Assembly: GCA_040878115.1 (NCBI GenBank)
Contig: JBBDMV010000113.1
Location: forward strand, 1 to 16,084
Origin: JBBDMU01 sp040878115
GTDB taxonomy: Bacteria; Bacteroidota; Rhodothermia; Balneolales; Natronogracilivirgulaceae
Reading direction: 5' to 3'
DNA: 16,084 nt
The notes under the pieces are model-generated. The model searched no databases, was not told the origin of the DNA, and was given only the letters and a program-made list of their open reading frames with translations. The translations under genes and the position numbers were made by a program. Positions 7,217-14,428 of the stretch are shown here, piece by piece (within the stretch, counting starts at the first letter, position 1; the number at the start of each line of letters is the position of its first letter).

Positions 7217-7954
7217 ATGATTGATCGATTAACACATTCAATGCAGTCCCTTCAGCGGCTTATGCAATCGCAAGAAGTGACGGCCAATAATTTGGCTAAC
7301 CTGAATACTCCGGGGTATAAAGCTGACAAGCTTTTTTATCACTCCTTTATGGAGCAGATTGAAGGGGAAACGGTTACAAAAGTAATGCCCGGACAAACCA
7401 TTAATATGGAACAGGGGCATTTTGAATCCACTACGAATCCGTATGACCTGGCCATTGAGGGCAATGGCTTCTTTCAGGTAGAGCTGGAAGGACAAAATCT
7501 ATTGACCCGTAACGGCAGGTTCCGCCTGGATGCAGATGGTTACATGGTAAACGAGCAAGGCGCTTATGTCCGTGGCGGTAATGGAATAGTTCATATTCCT
7601 CCAATGACTCACACCAATATGGCCGATAATGAAGTGGATGTTGAGATAATGAAAGACGGTACCATCATGCTCAACGGTTTGGTCCATGATAAAATTAATC
7701 TTATGACCGTCGATAGGGTTGAACAACTGGAGCGCCATTCAACCGGATATTTTACGGTACCGACAAATGTTGACCTTTATGCTGATGAAGAAAGCTCCAT
7801 GTTGCAAGGTTATTATGAAGCCGGGAATGTAGACCCATTGAATGAACTAATGGCCATGATAACCAATGCCACAATGTTTGAAGCACAGAAAAATGCTATG
7901 ACCACCACGGATGAGTTGCTTTCCAGGGCGACGAATACCCTTGGTAAATTTTAA
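7217..7954 (+). CDS. flgF: Flagellar distal/proximal rod protein FlgF
   Basis: A 245-residue axial protein of the FlgF/FlgG family. The N-terminal rod signature 'NNLANLNTPGYKAD' (residues 24-37) and the C-terminal helical 'NPLNELMAMI...FEAQKNAM' type region pair to form the D0 coiled coil of the rod. In between is the usual 'DLAIEGNGFFQVE' segment. It is shorter than the FlgG that follows and lacks the typical FlgG C-terminus, so FlgF is the best call. The position directly before flgG agrees. It is the first gene of a nine-gene plus-strand operon (flgF to flgL) and lies 29 bp after a candidate sigma-54 element. It has no N-terminal signal peptide, as expected for a type III export substrate. 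Confidence 0.93.
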   Translation: MIDRLTHSMQSLQRLMQSQEVTANNLANLNTPGYKADKLFYHSFMEQIEGETVTKVMPGQTINMEQGHFESTTNPYDLAIEGNGFFQVELEGQNLLTRNGRFRLDADGYMVNEQGAYVRGGNGIVHIPPMTHTNMADNEVDVEIMKDGTIMLNGLVHDKINLMTVDRVEQLERHSTGYFTVPTNVDLYADEESSMLQGYYEAGNVDPLNELMAMITNATMFEAQKNAMTTTDELLSRATNTLGKF

Positions 7955-7971
7955 CCCCATAATCTATAATA

Positions 7972-8769
7972 ATGCCAACAAGAGCCTTAAGCACAGCGGC
8001 CCTCGGGATGAGCGGCCAGCAAAAAAGAGTAGATAACATATCCAACAACCTTGCCAATGTTAGCACAACAGGGTTCAAGAGTAGTGATATAGCTTTTCAA
8101 GATTTGTTTTATCAAAATGTAGAGGTTTCAAAAAGGGGGAGCTCAATCAATGAACAGTCGCGGTCCACATCACAGCTACAGATCGGTCATGGGTCCAAAC
8201 CTGTAGCAACGATACGCAATTTTAGTCAGGGTGCACCGACAGAAACCGGTAATTCGTTAGATCTGGCTATTAATGGATCAGGGTTTTTACAGGTTGAAAT
8301 GCCTGACGGCTCCACGGCCTATACCAGAGACGGTAATCTTACTATGGATTCATCGGGTAGGGTGATAACACAAACCGGTTTGCCTTTGGCCGATTTTATC
8401 GAGGTCCCTGAGAATGTAGAGGGGTTAAATATATCTAAAGAAGGATTAGTCACAGCGCAATTAAATGGTGACGGCGGAGTGATGGACCTGGGGCAGATTG
8501 AGCTAGCCAAGTTCATTAACGAATCCGGCTTGTCGGCTATGGGAGACAATCTGTTTTCTCAAACCGAAGCATCCGGTATGCCGTTATACGGACTCCCCGG
8601 CAATAATGGGCTCGGGACCATTGAGCAAGGTTTCCTGGAAGGTTCAAATGTAGAAGTTGTTTCTGAAATGGTAGATCTGATCCAGGCACAGCGTGCCTAT
8701 GAAACTAACTCAAAGATGGTCCAGACTGCTGAGGATATGATGGCGATGACCAATTCCATTAAACGTTAA
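7972..8769 (+). CDS. flgG: Flagellar distal rod protein FlgG
   Basis: A 265-residue protein, the typical FlgG length, forming the distal rod that runs through the P and L rings. The N-terminus has 'ALSTAALGMSGQQKRVDNIS' followed by 'NNLANVSTTGFKSSD', the rod signature. The centre has 'LDLAINGSGFLQVEMPDG' and 'YTRDGNLTMDSSG'. The C-terminus has 'QGFLEGSNVEVVSEMVDLI' and 'QAQRAYETNSKMVQTAEDMM', all hallmark FlgG segments. It starts 17 bp after the flgF stop, and flgA follows 18 bp after its own stop. The leader ('ataataATG') is A/T rich with no Shine-Dalgarno sequence. Confidence 0.97.
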   Translation: MPTRALSTAALGMSGQQKRVDNISNNLANVSTTGFKSSDIAFQDLFYQNVEVSKRGSSINEQSRSTSQLQIGHGSKPVATIRNFSQGAPTETGNSLDLAINGSGFLQVEMPDGSTAYTRDGNLTMDSSGRVITQTGLPLADFIEVPENVEGLNISKEGLVTAQLNGDGGVMDLGQIELAKFINESGLSAMGDNLFSQTEASGMPLYGLPGNNGLGTIEQGFLEGSNVEVVSEMVDLIQAQRAYETNSKMVQTAEDMMAMTNSIKR

Positions 8770-8787
8770 TCAAACTTATAATATGAC

Positions 8788-9468
8788 ATGAAACACATCC
8801 TCGTCATGGCCCTAATGTACTTTTCAACAGGTGCAGTAAATTTGTCGTTTGCCGTTGAGGATAGGCTGATCGAGGCTGCCGAAGAACAACTGTCAGCACA
8901 ATTTCCTCAAGCAACGTTCGCGGTGGAGGTTCGCTGGCTACCTTCCCGGTTGCATGAGCTACTGGTCTCACAGCAGATTGATCGGCTGAGATTTCCGGGC
9001 CATGAAATACCAAAAGGGTTGGTGACTACAAAAGTTTTGTCGGGCAGGGAAACATACACCATCCAGTTATTTGTGCAAACCCGGATTGAGATACCTGTGC
9101 TTAATCAAACAGCCGAGCGGGGAGACGTCATTACAAAAGAAATGATCTCTCATGAAAAAATCGATATCACCCATTATAAAAGATTACCAATAAGTCAGAT
9201 CAGGTATGGAGAGCAAATGCCCAGAAGAGCACTGAAACAGGGAGTGCCTCTTTATGATACCGACTTAATCCTAAAACCTGCTTTAGGTCCGGGAGATCAA
9301 GTGGTTATGAAGTACAGCGTGAATGGCTTCGTTATTGAAATCAATTGTGAGACCCGTCAAGCAGGTGCCACGGGAGAACTTATCACTATACATTGTAGTG
9401 ACTCTGGAAAAAGATATCAGGCAATAGTCTTAAAAGAAGGGAATGTAGAATGGCGAAGAACTTTATAA
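8788..9468 (+). CDS. flgA: P-ring assembly chaperone FlgA
   Basis: A 226-residue exported protein. A short Sec signal peptide (cleavage probably after Ala22, 'NLSFA') leads to an N-terminal domain and then an SAF domain at about residues 102-163 ('VLNQTAERGDVITKEMI...ALKQGVPLYDTDL'). The last part is a beta-rich domain ('GDQVVMKYSVNGFVIEI'). FlgA works in the periplasm as a chaperone for assembly of FlgI into the P ring, which fits flgI lying two genes downstream. Its last 19 bases overlap the start of flgH, suggesting translational coupling. Confidence 0.92.
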   Translation: MKHILVMALMYFSTGAVNLSFAVEDRLIEAAEEQLSAQFPQATFAVEVRWLPSRLHELLVSQQIDRLRFPGHEIPKGLVTTKVLSGRETYTIQLFVQTRIEIPVLNQTAERGDVITKEMISHEKIDITHYKRLPISQIRYGEQMPRRALKQGVPLYDTDLILKPALGPGDQVVMKYSVNGFVIEINCETRQAGATGELITIHCSDSGKRYQAIVLKEGNVEWRRTL

Positions 9469-10070
9469 AAGGAAAGCTGATCATATTGTTTGTAATTTTA
9501 TTGTGGGCTAATGTATCCTTTGCTCAACAATCCCTCTATTCAGATGTAAAAGCCCATAGGCCCGGTGATGTGATCACGGTTATAATGACAGAAAATATCC
9601 GGGGGACCTCAAGGAGTGATTCACGAACCCAGTCCAATACGGATGGCAGTGCCAGTAGTGGTATTTCCGGTTCAATGCTGCCGATAGAAGCTACCTTTGG
9701 AGCTGATGCCAGTATGGATTACAATTCAGATGAACGGGGCCAGGCAAGCCAAAGTCAACTCTTAAGTGGTACGCTGAGTGTGCGTATCGAAGAAGTTGAT
9801 GAAGGCGGTAATTATTTTATAACAGGCAACCGTCGGACTGAAGTTAGCGGTGAAATTTACAAAATGGATATCTCAGGCTATATCCGCCCAGAAGATATTA
9901 ATGATGCCAATGAGGTGCTGTCTTTTCGTATCGCTAATGCCGAGATCGTTTATCAGAGTGAAGGTGGTATAGCTGAAGAAAGTCGGAAACGCGGTTTTAA
10001 ACGAAGAATATTATGGGGCATCATGGGCATTGGAACTGGCGTAGCCGCGATTTTAACCATTAACAGATAA
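9450..10070 (+). CDS. flgH: L-ring protein FlgH, without lipobox and with a hydrophobic C-terminus
   Basis: A 206-residue protein matching FlgH in its core: 'GTLSVRIEEVDEGGNYFITG' (residues 107-126), 'SGYIRPEDINDANEVLS' (142-158) and 'RIANAEIVYQSEGGI' (160-174). FlgH forms the outer-membrane L ring around the rod. The signal peptide ends 'ANVSFA-QQSLY' and looks like a signal peptidase I site; there is no Cys for lipidation, unlike the enterobacterial FlgH lipoprotein. The C-terminus is also odd: a basic patch 'RKRGFKRR' (179-186) followed by an 18-residue hydrophobic stretch (187-204). The start overlaps flgA by 19 bp; AGAAGGG eight bases upstream supports this ATG. It is followed by flgI with a 5-bp gap. 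Confidence 0.92.
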   Translation: MAKNFIKGKLIILFVILLWANVSFAQQSLYSDVKAHRPGDVITVIMTENIRGTSRSDSRTQSNTDGSASSGISGSMLPIEATFGADASMDYNSDERGQASQSQLLSGTLSVRIEEVDEGGNYFITGNRRTEVSGEIYKMDISGYIRPEDINDANEVLSFRIANAEIVYQSEGGIAEESRKRGFKRRILWGIMGIGTGVAAILTINR

Positions 10071-10075
10071 ATATA

Positions 10076-11194
10076 ATGGAAAAGAAATTTTTATTATCCA
10101 TTTTTCTGTGCCTTCTCGTGGCACAGTTGGCTGAAGGCCAGACCCGCCTGAGTGATCTTGTGGAGATCAATCAGGCTAATGAGATCGAGTTGATTGGATA
10201 TGGTTTGGTTGCAGGATTAGACCGTACGGGAGATCGGGCCATAAGTCGCAGAGGCTCAGCTTTCACGGTTCAATCGGTAGCCAGTATGTTGCGAAACTTC
10301 AACATAAATGTGGACTCGGAGTACCTGAGAACACGTAATGTTGCGGCGGTAATTGTTACAGCAAAAATTGGCCCTTATCATGCACCCGGCAGTGATCTTG
10401 ACATTACCGTTTCATCACTTGGGGATGCAAGCAGCCTTAATGGTGGCGTTCTTTTACAGACCCCCTTGATTCATCCACAAAACGGCCAGGTATATGCTAA
10501 TGCGCAGGGTTCGCTGGTATTAGGCGGGATAAACAATGAAGTAGCAGGAGCAAGAGTTGGCCGCAACCCCACACTTACAGCTACAATTCCATCTGGCGCA
10601 GGCGTAGTAGAAAATGAAATGTACACGCCCAGCCAGGATGAGCCACTTGGACTGATTATCAGGGAACCTAATTTTACGAACGCAACCCGAATTGTGGATG
10701 TAATTAATGAAAACTTTGAGGAGCCGCTTGCAAATGCTGAAAATGCAGGCTTTGTAACTGTTGACTGGCCCGATGGTTTTGAAACCACGGGAGATCTTAC
10801 CTTTTTTACCAGTCTTGTAATGGACCTGGAGATTGAGGTAGATGTGCCGGCACGAGTGGTCATTAATGAGCGAACAGGAACTGTGGTTACCGGGGGTAAT
10901 GTACTGATCGGGGAAGTTTTAGTATCACATGGCGGGGTCAGTATACGATCACAGGTAAATCCATTTGTTTCTCAGCCGCTTCCATTTACAGCCGGTGAAA
11001 CGGTAGAAGGTATAGTCACTGATGTTGGGTTTACCGAAGAATCAGCCACAAATATTATCCTTGAACCGAATACACAAATTGTTGATCTGGCTAATTCTTT
11101 AGACGAGTTGGGGCTATCACCCAAAGATATAATCTCTATTATGCAGGCCATTGACAGAGCGGGTGCATTAAAGGGACAGTTAATCATCATGTAA
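10076..11194 (+). CDS. flgI: P-ring protein FlgI
   Basis: A 372-residue secreted protein of the usual FlgI length that forms the periplasmic P ring around the distal rod. The signal peptide covers residues 1-21 ('LLVAQLAEG'). Family marks include 'LIGYGLVAGLDRTGDR' (39-54), 'NVAAVIVTAKIGPYHAPGS', 'DITVSSLGDASSLNGGVLL' and the C-terminal 'LGLSPKDIISIMQAIDRAGAL'. The order flgA-flgH-flgI-flgJ is a standard ring/rod block. Presence of both ring proteins implies a diderm cell with a peptidoglycan layer and an outer membrane. Confidence 0.97.
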   Translation: MEKKFLLSIFLCLLVAQLAEGQTRLSDLVEINQANEIELIGYGLVAGLDRTGDRAISRRGSAFTVQSVASMLRNFNINVDSEYLRTRNVAAVIVTAKIGPYHAPGSDLDITVSSLGDASSLNGGVLLQTPLIHPQNGQVYANAQGSLVLGGINNEVAGARVGRNPTLTATIPSGAGVVENEMYTPSQDEPLGLIIREPNFTNATRIVDVINENFEEPLANAENAGFVTVDWPDGFETTGDLTFFTSLVMDLEIEVDVPARVVINERTGTVVTGGNVLIGEVLVSHGGVSIRSQVNPFVSQPLPFTAGETVEGIVTDVGFTEESATNIILEPNTQIVDLANSLDELGLSPKDIISIMQAIDRAGALKGQLIIM

Positions 11195-11206
11195 CCAATA
11201 GATGCT

Positions 11207-11506
11207 ATGAATGAAATTACCAATGCCTTCCAAAGGATGCAGATTGATCCCAGTAAGGATATTAAACTATCAAGGCAAAAAGAAGAGGTCGCTTTTGAAT
11301 TCGAGCGTATTTTTGCTCAGCAAATAGTTCAACAAATGACTAAAGGTTTATTTGAGAGTGCCGATAATAAGGGTGTGATGCAATCCGGTGGTTCCGTATA
11401 TAAGGATCAAATTGTGGAGACACTATCCAAGGAACTAGCAAAACAAGAACCTTTAGGGGTTTCAGAAATGATCTGGAATTCCTCGAATCAACGGATTGAA
11501 AAATAA
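11207..11506 (+). CDS. flgJ: Rod-binding protein FlgJ, N-terminal domain only
   Basis: A 99-residue protein equal to the rod-binding half of FlgJ. It has 'FEFERIFAQQIVQQM' (residues 30-44), 'GGSVYKDQIVETLSKELAK' (61-79) and the C-terminal 'PLGVSEMIW' motif. In gammaproteobacteria FlgJ continues into a glucosaminidase domain that opens the peptidoglycan for the rod. Here the stop codon comes directly after the rod-binding domain, with flgN beginning 18 bp later, so the wall-cutting enzyme must be a separate protein not seen in this window. Single-domain FlgJ proteins are known in several phyla, so this is not a truncation. Confidence 0.9.
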   Translation: MNEITNAFQRMQIDPSKDIKLSRQKEEVAFEFERIFAQQIVQQMTKGLFESADNKGVMQSGGSVYKDQIVETLSKELAKQEPLGVSEMIWNSSNQRIEK

Positions 11507-11524
11507 CCCATAACTCCGTTTTTT

Positions 11525-12034
11525 ATGATCTCTGATCAACGCATGACCAAACATTTAGTAGACAGCCTGCAAGACCTGTGTTCAGATTATAAGGAGACAA
11601 AAGTTCTTTTGGACGAGCAAATCCGGGCTATTATCAATAATGACCTTAATTGGTTAAATGGATTGATTGATCAGCAAACCCAAAAATATCAAAACATACG
11701 ACGGGCTGAAGAAGAGTTTAAAGATCATTTAGTCAATTTTTTCCAGGCCTATTACCCGGATATCACACATCCTTCTCTTACCAAACTTGTAGAGGTTATT
11801 GAGGAACCAACCGAAGAAATTGACCAGCTCAGAGGCGAACTTCATGAACAAATAGAAAAGACGGAGCGAATACGGCTGCAATTGGTGGATTTATTGACAT
11901 TCGCTTCTGATCATAATTCTAAAACCATTTCAACATTATCAGAAATCACAAACCGGAATTTTAAAAGTTACAGTTCAAATGGAGAACTTTCCGGCGGTGG
12001 CAATCAAAGCCTTGGCATTAACCGAAAAGCATAG
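11525..12034 (+). CDS. flgN: FlgN-like export chaperone
   Basis: A 169-residue, mostly alpha-helical, charged protein with long coiled-coil stretches (about residues 10-60 and 85-125), as in the FlgN family of type III export chaperones that hold FlgK and FlgL before secretion. Sequence conservation in FlgN is low, so the call leans on size, helical character ('LLDEQIRAIINNDLNWLNGLIDQQ' type pattern early on) and position directly before flgK and flgL. The C-terminal 20 residues are Gly/Ser/Asn rich and probably disordered. The gap to flgK is 3 bp. Confidence 0.8.
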   Translation: MISDQRMTKHLVDSLQDLCSDYKETKVLLDEQIRAIINNDLNWLNGLIDQQTQKYQNIRRAEEEFKDHLVNFFQAYYPDITHPSLTKLVEVIEEPTEEIDQLRGELHEQIEKTERIRLQLVDLLTFASDHNSKTISTLSEITNRNFKSYSSNGELSGGGNQSLGINRKA

Positions 12035-12037
12035 ATT

Positions 12038-13396
12038 ATGAGAAGCATATTCGAAATTTCAACCCGTGGAATATTAAGTGCCCGTACGGCTACGGAAGTG
12101 ACTTCCAATAACATTGCCAATGCCAATACTCCCGGTTACTCCCGTCAATCGCCGGTGATTAATGAAAATGTGCTGTCTACAGTACGTGACAGTAAGGGGC
12201 TGGGAGTTAATATAAGCCATGTCCAAAGACTTAGGAATGAACAACTTGATTTGCAGCTAAACCGACAAGAAAGTGATATTGGCGAACTTTCAGAAAAAGC
12301 GGCAATGTATCGGTTAATGGAAACGACACTGGTCTCTGCTGAAGGGGCTGGCCTGGATAGTATGATAGGTGGTTTTTTTGATGCCTTTTCAAACCTGTCC
12401 ACTAATCCGCAGGATATGAACCTGAGAAATATTGTTATCTCCCAATCAGAGATGATGGCGGAAACCTTCCGGGACCTGGATAGCGATATTCAGTCGTATA
12501 GTTCGCAGGCATTGGAGAACACAAATAATAAGGTTAACCGGGTCAACGAACTACTGAATAACATTGCCTCGCTTAATCATGAGGTAGCGAGGTCGCGCTC
12601 TGCCAAACAACCGAATAACAATGCATTAGACAGACAGACACAGACGCTGAATGAATTAGCTAAAATGGTTGAATTTGACTCGTTGACCAAAAATGACGGA
12701 TCTGTCGAAATCCGTATTGGAGGTATTGCGGTAGTTAGCGGGCAAGAGGCTTCATCGTTGAAGACGGAGGTAGATCAAACCAATGATATAATAAGGCTAC
12801 GATTACCGGGTGGGAAATTAGTTGATGCTGCCAAAGGCGAGCTTGCCGCAAATATTTACATGTTTGAAGAAGGCGTCCCTGAGGCCAGGGAGCAATTAAA
12901 CGACATCGCAACATCGCTTATCAATAGCGTAAATGATATTCACAGCAACGGTTACGGGACATCTGACGATGTAACCAACCGAGACTTCTTCGATTCCACT
13001 TCCTCCAATGCTTCGAATATAGCTATTAATCCTGATCTGGTAAATGAACCCGGTAATATTGCAGCCTCTTCTGAGTTAGGTGAGGCCGGTAATAATGATA
13101 TTGCCCTGGAAATAGTAGGCTTACAAAGTGAGCGATTTGTGAACAATCAAACTATTGCTAATCAGGCAGTGAATTTAATGAGTTTAGCGGGATCAAAGTT
13201 AAACGAAATAGAACCCAAACTTGAAACGGGTGAATCAACAAAAGTTTTTTTAATAAATCGACAGGAGCAGATTGCCGGTGTCAGTGTTGATGAAGAGCTT
13301 AGTAACCTGATCCGGTTCCAAAACTCATTCCAGGCATCGGCCAGGGTACTTGAGACAGGCCGGCAGATGTTTGACACACTACTTTCCATTGCATAA
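12038..13396 (+). CDS. flgK: Hook-filament junction protein FlgK (HAP1)
   Basis: A 452-residue axial protein. The N-terminus has 'SARTATEVTSNNIANANTPG' (residues 14-33), the rod/hook D0 signature with the FlgK-type 'YSRQ' after it. The C-terminus has 'LSNLIRFQNSFQASARVLET' and 'MFDTLLSI', which closes the D0 coiled coil. It is about 100 residues shorter than the Salmonella protein (553), mainly in the variable central domains. FlgK is the first junction protein laid on the hook tip and lets the filament attach. flgL follows 9 bp after its stop. Confidence 0.96.
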   Translation: MRSIFEISTRGILSARTATEVTSNNIANANTPGYSRQSPVINENVLSTVRDSKGLGVNISHVQRLRNEQLDLQLNRQESDIGELSEKAAMYRLMETTLVSAEGAGLDSMIGGFFDAFSNLSTNPQDMNLRNIVISQSEMMAETFRDLDSDIQSYSSQALENTNNKVNRVNELLNNIASLNHEVARSRSAKQPNNNALDRQTQTLNELAKMVEFDSLTKNDGSVEIRIGGIAVVSGQEASSLKTEVDQTNDIIRLRLPGGKLVDAAKGELAANIYMFEEGVPEAREQLNDIATSLINSVNDIHSNGYGTSDDVTNRDFFDSTSSNASNIAINPDLVNEPGNIAASSELGEAGNNDIALEIVGLQSERFVNNQTIANQAVNLMSLAGSKLNEIEPKLETGESTKVFLINRQEQIAGVSVDEELSNLIRFQNSFQASARVLETGRQMFDTLLSIA

Positions 13397-13405
13397 TACA
13401 AAAAT

Positions 13406-14308
13406 ATGAAAATTACTGAAACTATTGCAACAAGTGCCTTTAGAAAGCAAATGATATCCACTCGCTCTGAAATGGTAAAGTATAATGATCAGATTGCCAC
13501 AGGCAAAAGGGTCACCAAAGCTTCAGATGATTCGATGGCATTCATATCAGGTAAAGGTTTTGAGAACCTGATCCGACGAAATGAACAGTATCAATTAAAT
13601 GCCGGTAATGGGTTATTCCAGGCCAGGACGTCTCAGCAGGCCCTGGATGAAATGCAGGATATATTAATCTCCATGAAGACATTAACCACCGGTACAGCAA
13701 ACGATAACAAGAATGCCGAAGATCGCATAGATGCCGCAAGGCAAGTTGAATCGATGAGAGATGAATTGATTGGCCTTGCAAATGTGCAGTTCAACGACCT
13801 TTATCTTTTCGGCGGCACGAATTCCGATGTGCCACCCTTTACTATAGATGATACAGCCCCAGGCGGAGTTGCAGGCACCAGTAACGACACGGCGTTAAAG
13901 GTAAGCGTTGGGGAAGGCTCTACCATTGAAACCTCTGTGACCGGAGTTGAACTAAGGGGAGGGGGTGCAGGCAGCAATGATCTTTTTGAAGTTATTGAAC
14001 AGACCATTAACGCAATGGATAATAATGATAGTGAAGGAATTAGTAACTCCATTGACAAACTTGCTGATAATCTCGACCATATTGTCAGCCTTTCAACAAA
14101 GATAGCCAATAGTGTGAACAGAATGGAATTTGCTAATGAAAAGATTGACTCGACACTGATGGACCAAAATAGCGAACTTAGCCGCCTGACAGAAGCTGAT
14201 GTAGTAGAATCCATGATGAACTTTCAGAGTGCTCAAACATCCTACGAAACCGTATTAGCTGTACAGTCTAAAATGATGCAAACTTCCCTGTTGAACTTTC
14301 TCAGGTAA
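13406..14308 (+). CDS. flgL: Hook-filament junction protein FlgL (HAP3)
   Basis: A 300-residue flagellin-family protein, close to the Salmonella FlgL length (317). The N-terminal helix ('KYNDQIATGKRVTKASDDS') and the C-terminal helix ('AQTSYETVLAVQSKMMQTSL', ending 'NFLR') are the conserved flagellin D0/D1 segments. The central 'NDLYLFGGTNSDVPPF' is the pattern that sets FlgL apart from flagellin itself. It forms the layer between FlgK and the filament. It is the last gene of the flgF-flgL operon, with a strong hairpin 47 bases after its stop. Flagellin (fliC) itself is not in the window. Confidence 0.95.
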   Translation: MKITETIATSAFRKQMISTRSEMVKYNDQIATGKRVTKASDDSMAFISGKGFENLIRRNEQYQLNAGNGLFQARTSQQALDEMQDILISMKTLTTGTANDNKNAEDRIDAARQVESMRDELIGLANVQFNDLYLFGGTNSDVPPFTIDDTAPGGVAGTSNDTALKVSVGEGSTIETSVTGVELRGGGAGSNDLFEVIEQTINAMDNNDSEGISNSIDKLADNLDHIVSLSTKIANSVNRMEFANEKIDSTLMDQNSELSRLTEADVVESMMNFQSAQTSYETVLAVQSKMMQTSLLNFLR

Positions 14309-14335
14309 ACAGGCAAGGTTGTTTAAGAACTTGTT

Positions 14336-14382
14336 GTCCCAAGAGGGGACTATATGGGAGGTGTATCTTTGATATACCTCCC
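14336..14382. terminator. Tandem hairpins after flgL, possible terminator or mRNA 3' end
   Basis: A 12-bp stem (14356-14367 with 14371-14382, arms GGGAGGTGTATC and GATATACCTCCC, one G-U pair) closes on a three-base loop. Just before it is a 5-bp stem GTCCC/GGGAC (14336-14340 with 14346-14350). The 120-bp gap between flgL and the next gene is the longest in the plus-strand operon, so an operon boundary is likely. No T-run follows the hairpin on either strand, so it is not a classic intrinsic terminator and could instead protect the flgL mRNA end or attenuate read-through. Confidence 0.5.
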
Positions 14383-14428
14383 GTCGGTTCCCTGTTACCC
14401 CTCCTGTATTATATATAACGCTTAAAAT

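Noticed and set aside
11207..11506. FlgJ as a truncated gene missing its glucosaminidase domain
   Set aside because: Single-domain FlgJ is normal in many phyla, and flgN follows at once with no remnant of the enzyme domain.
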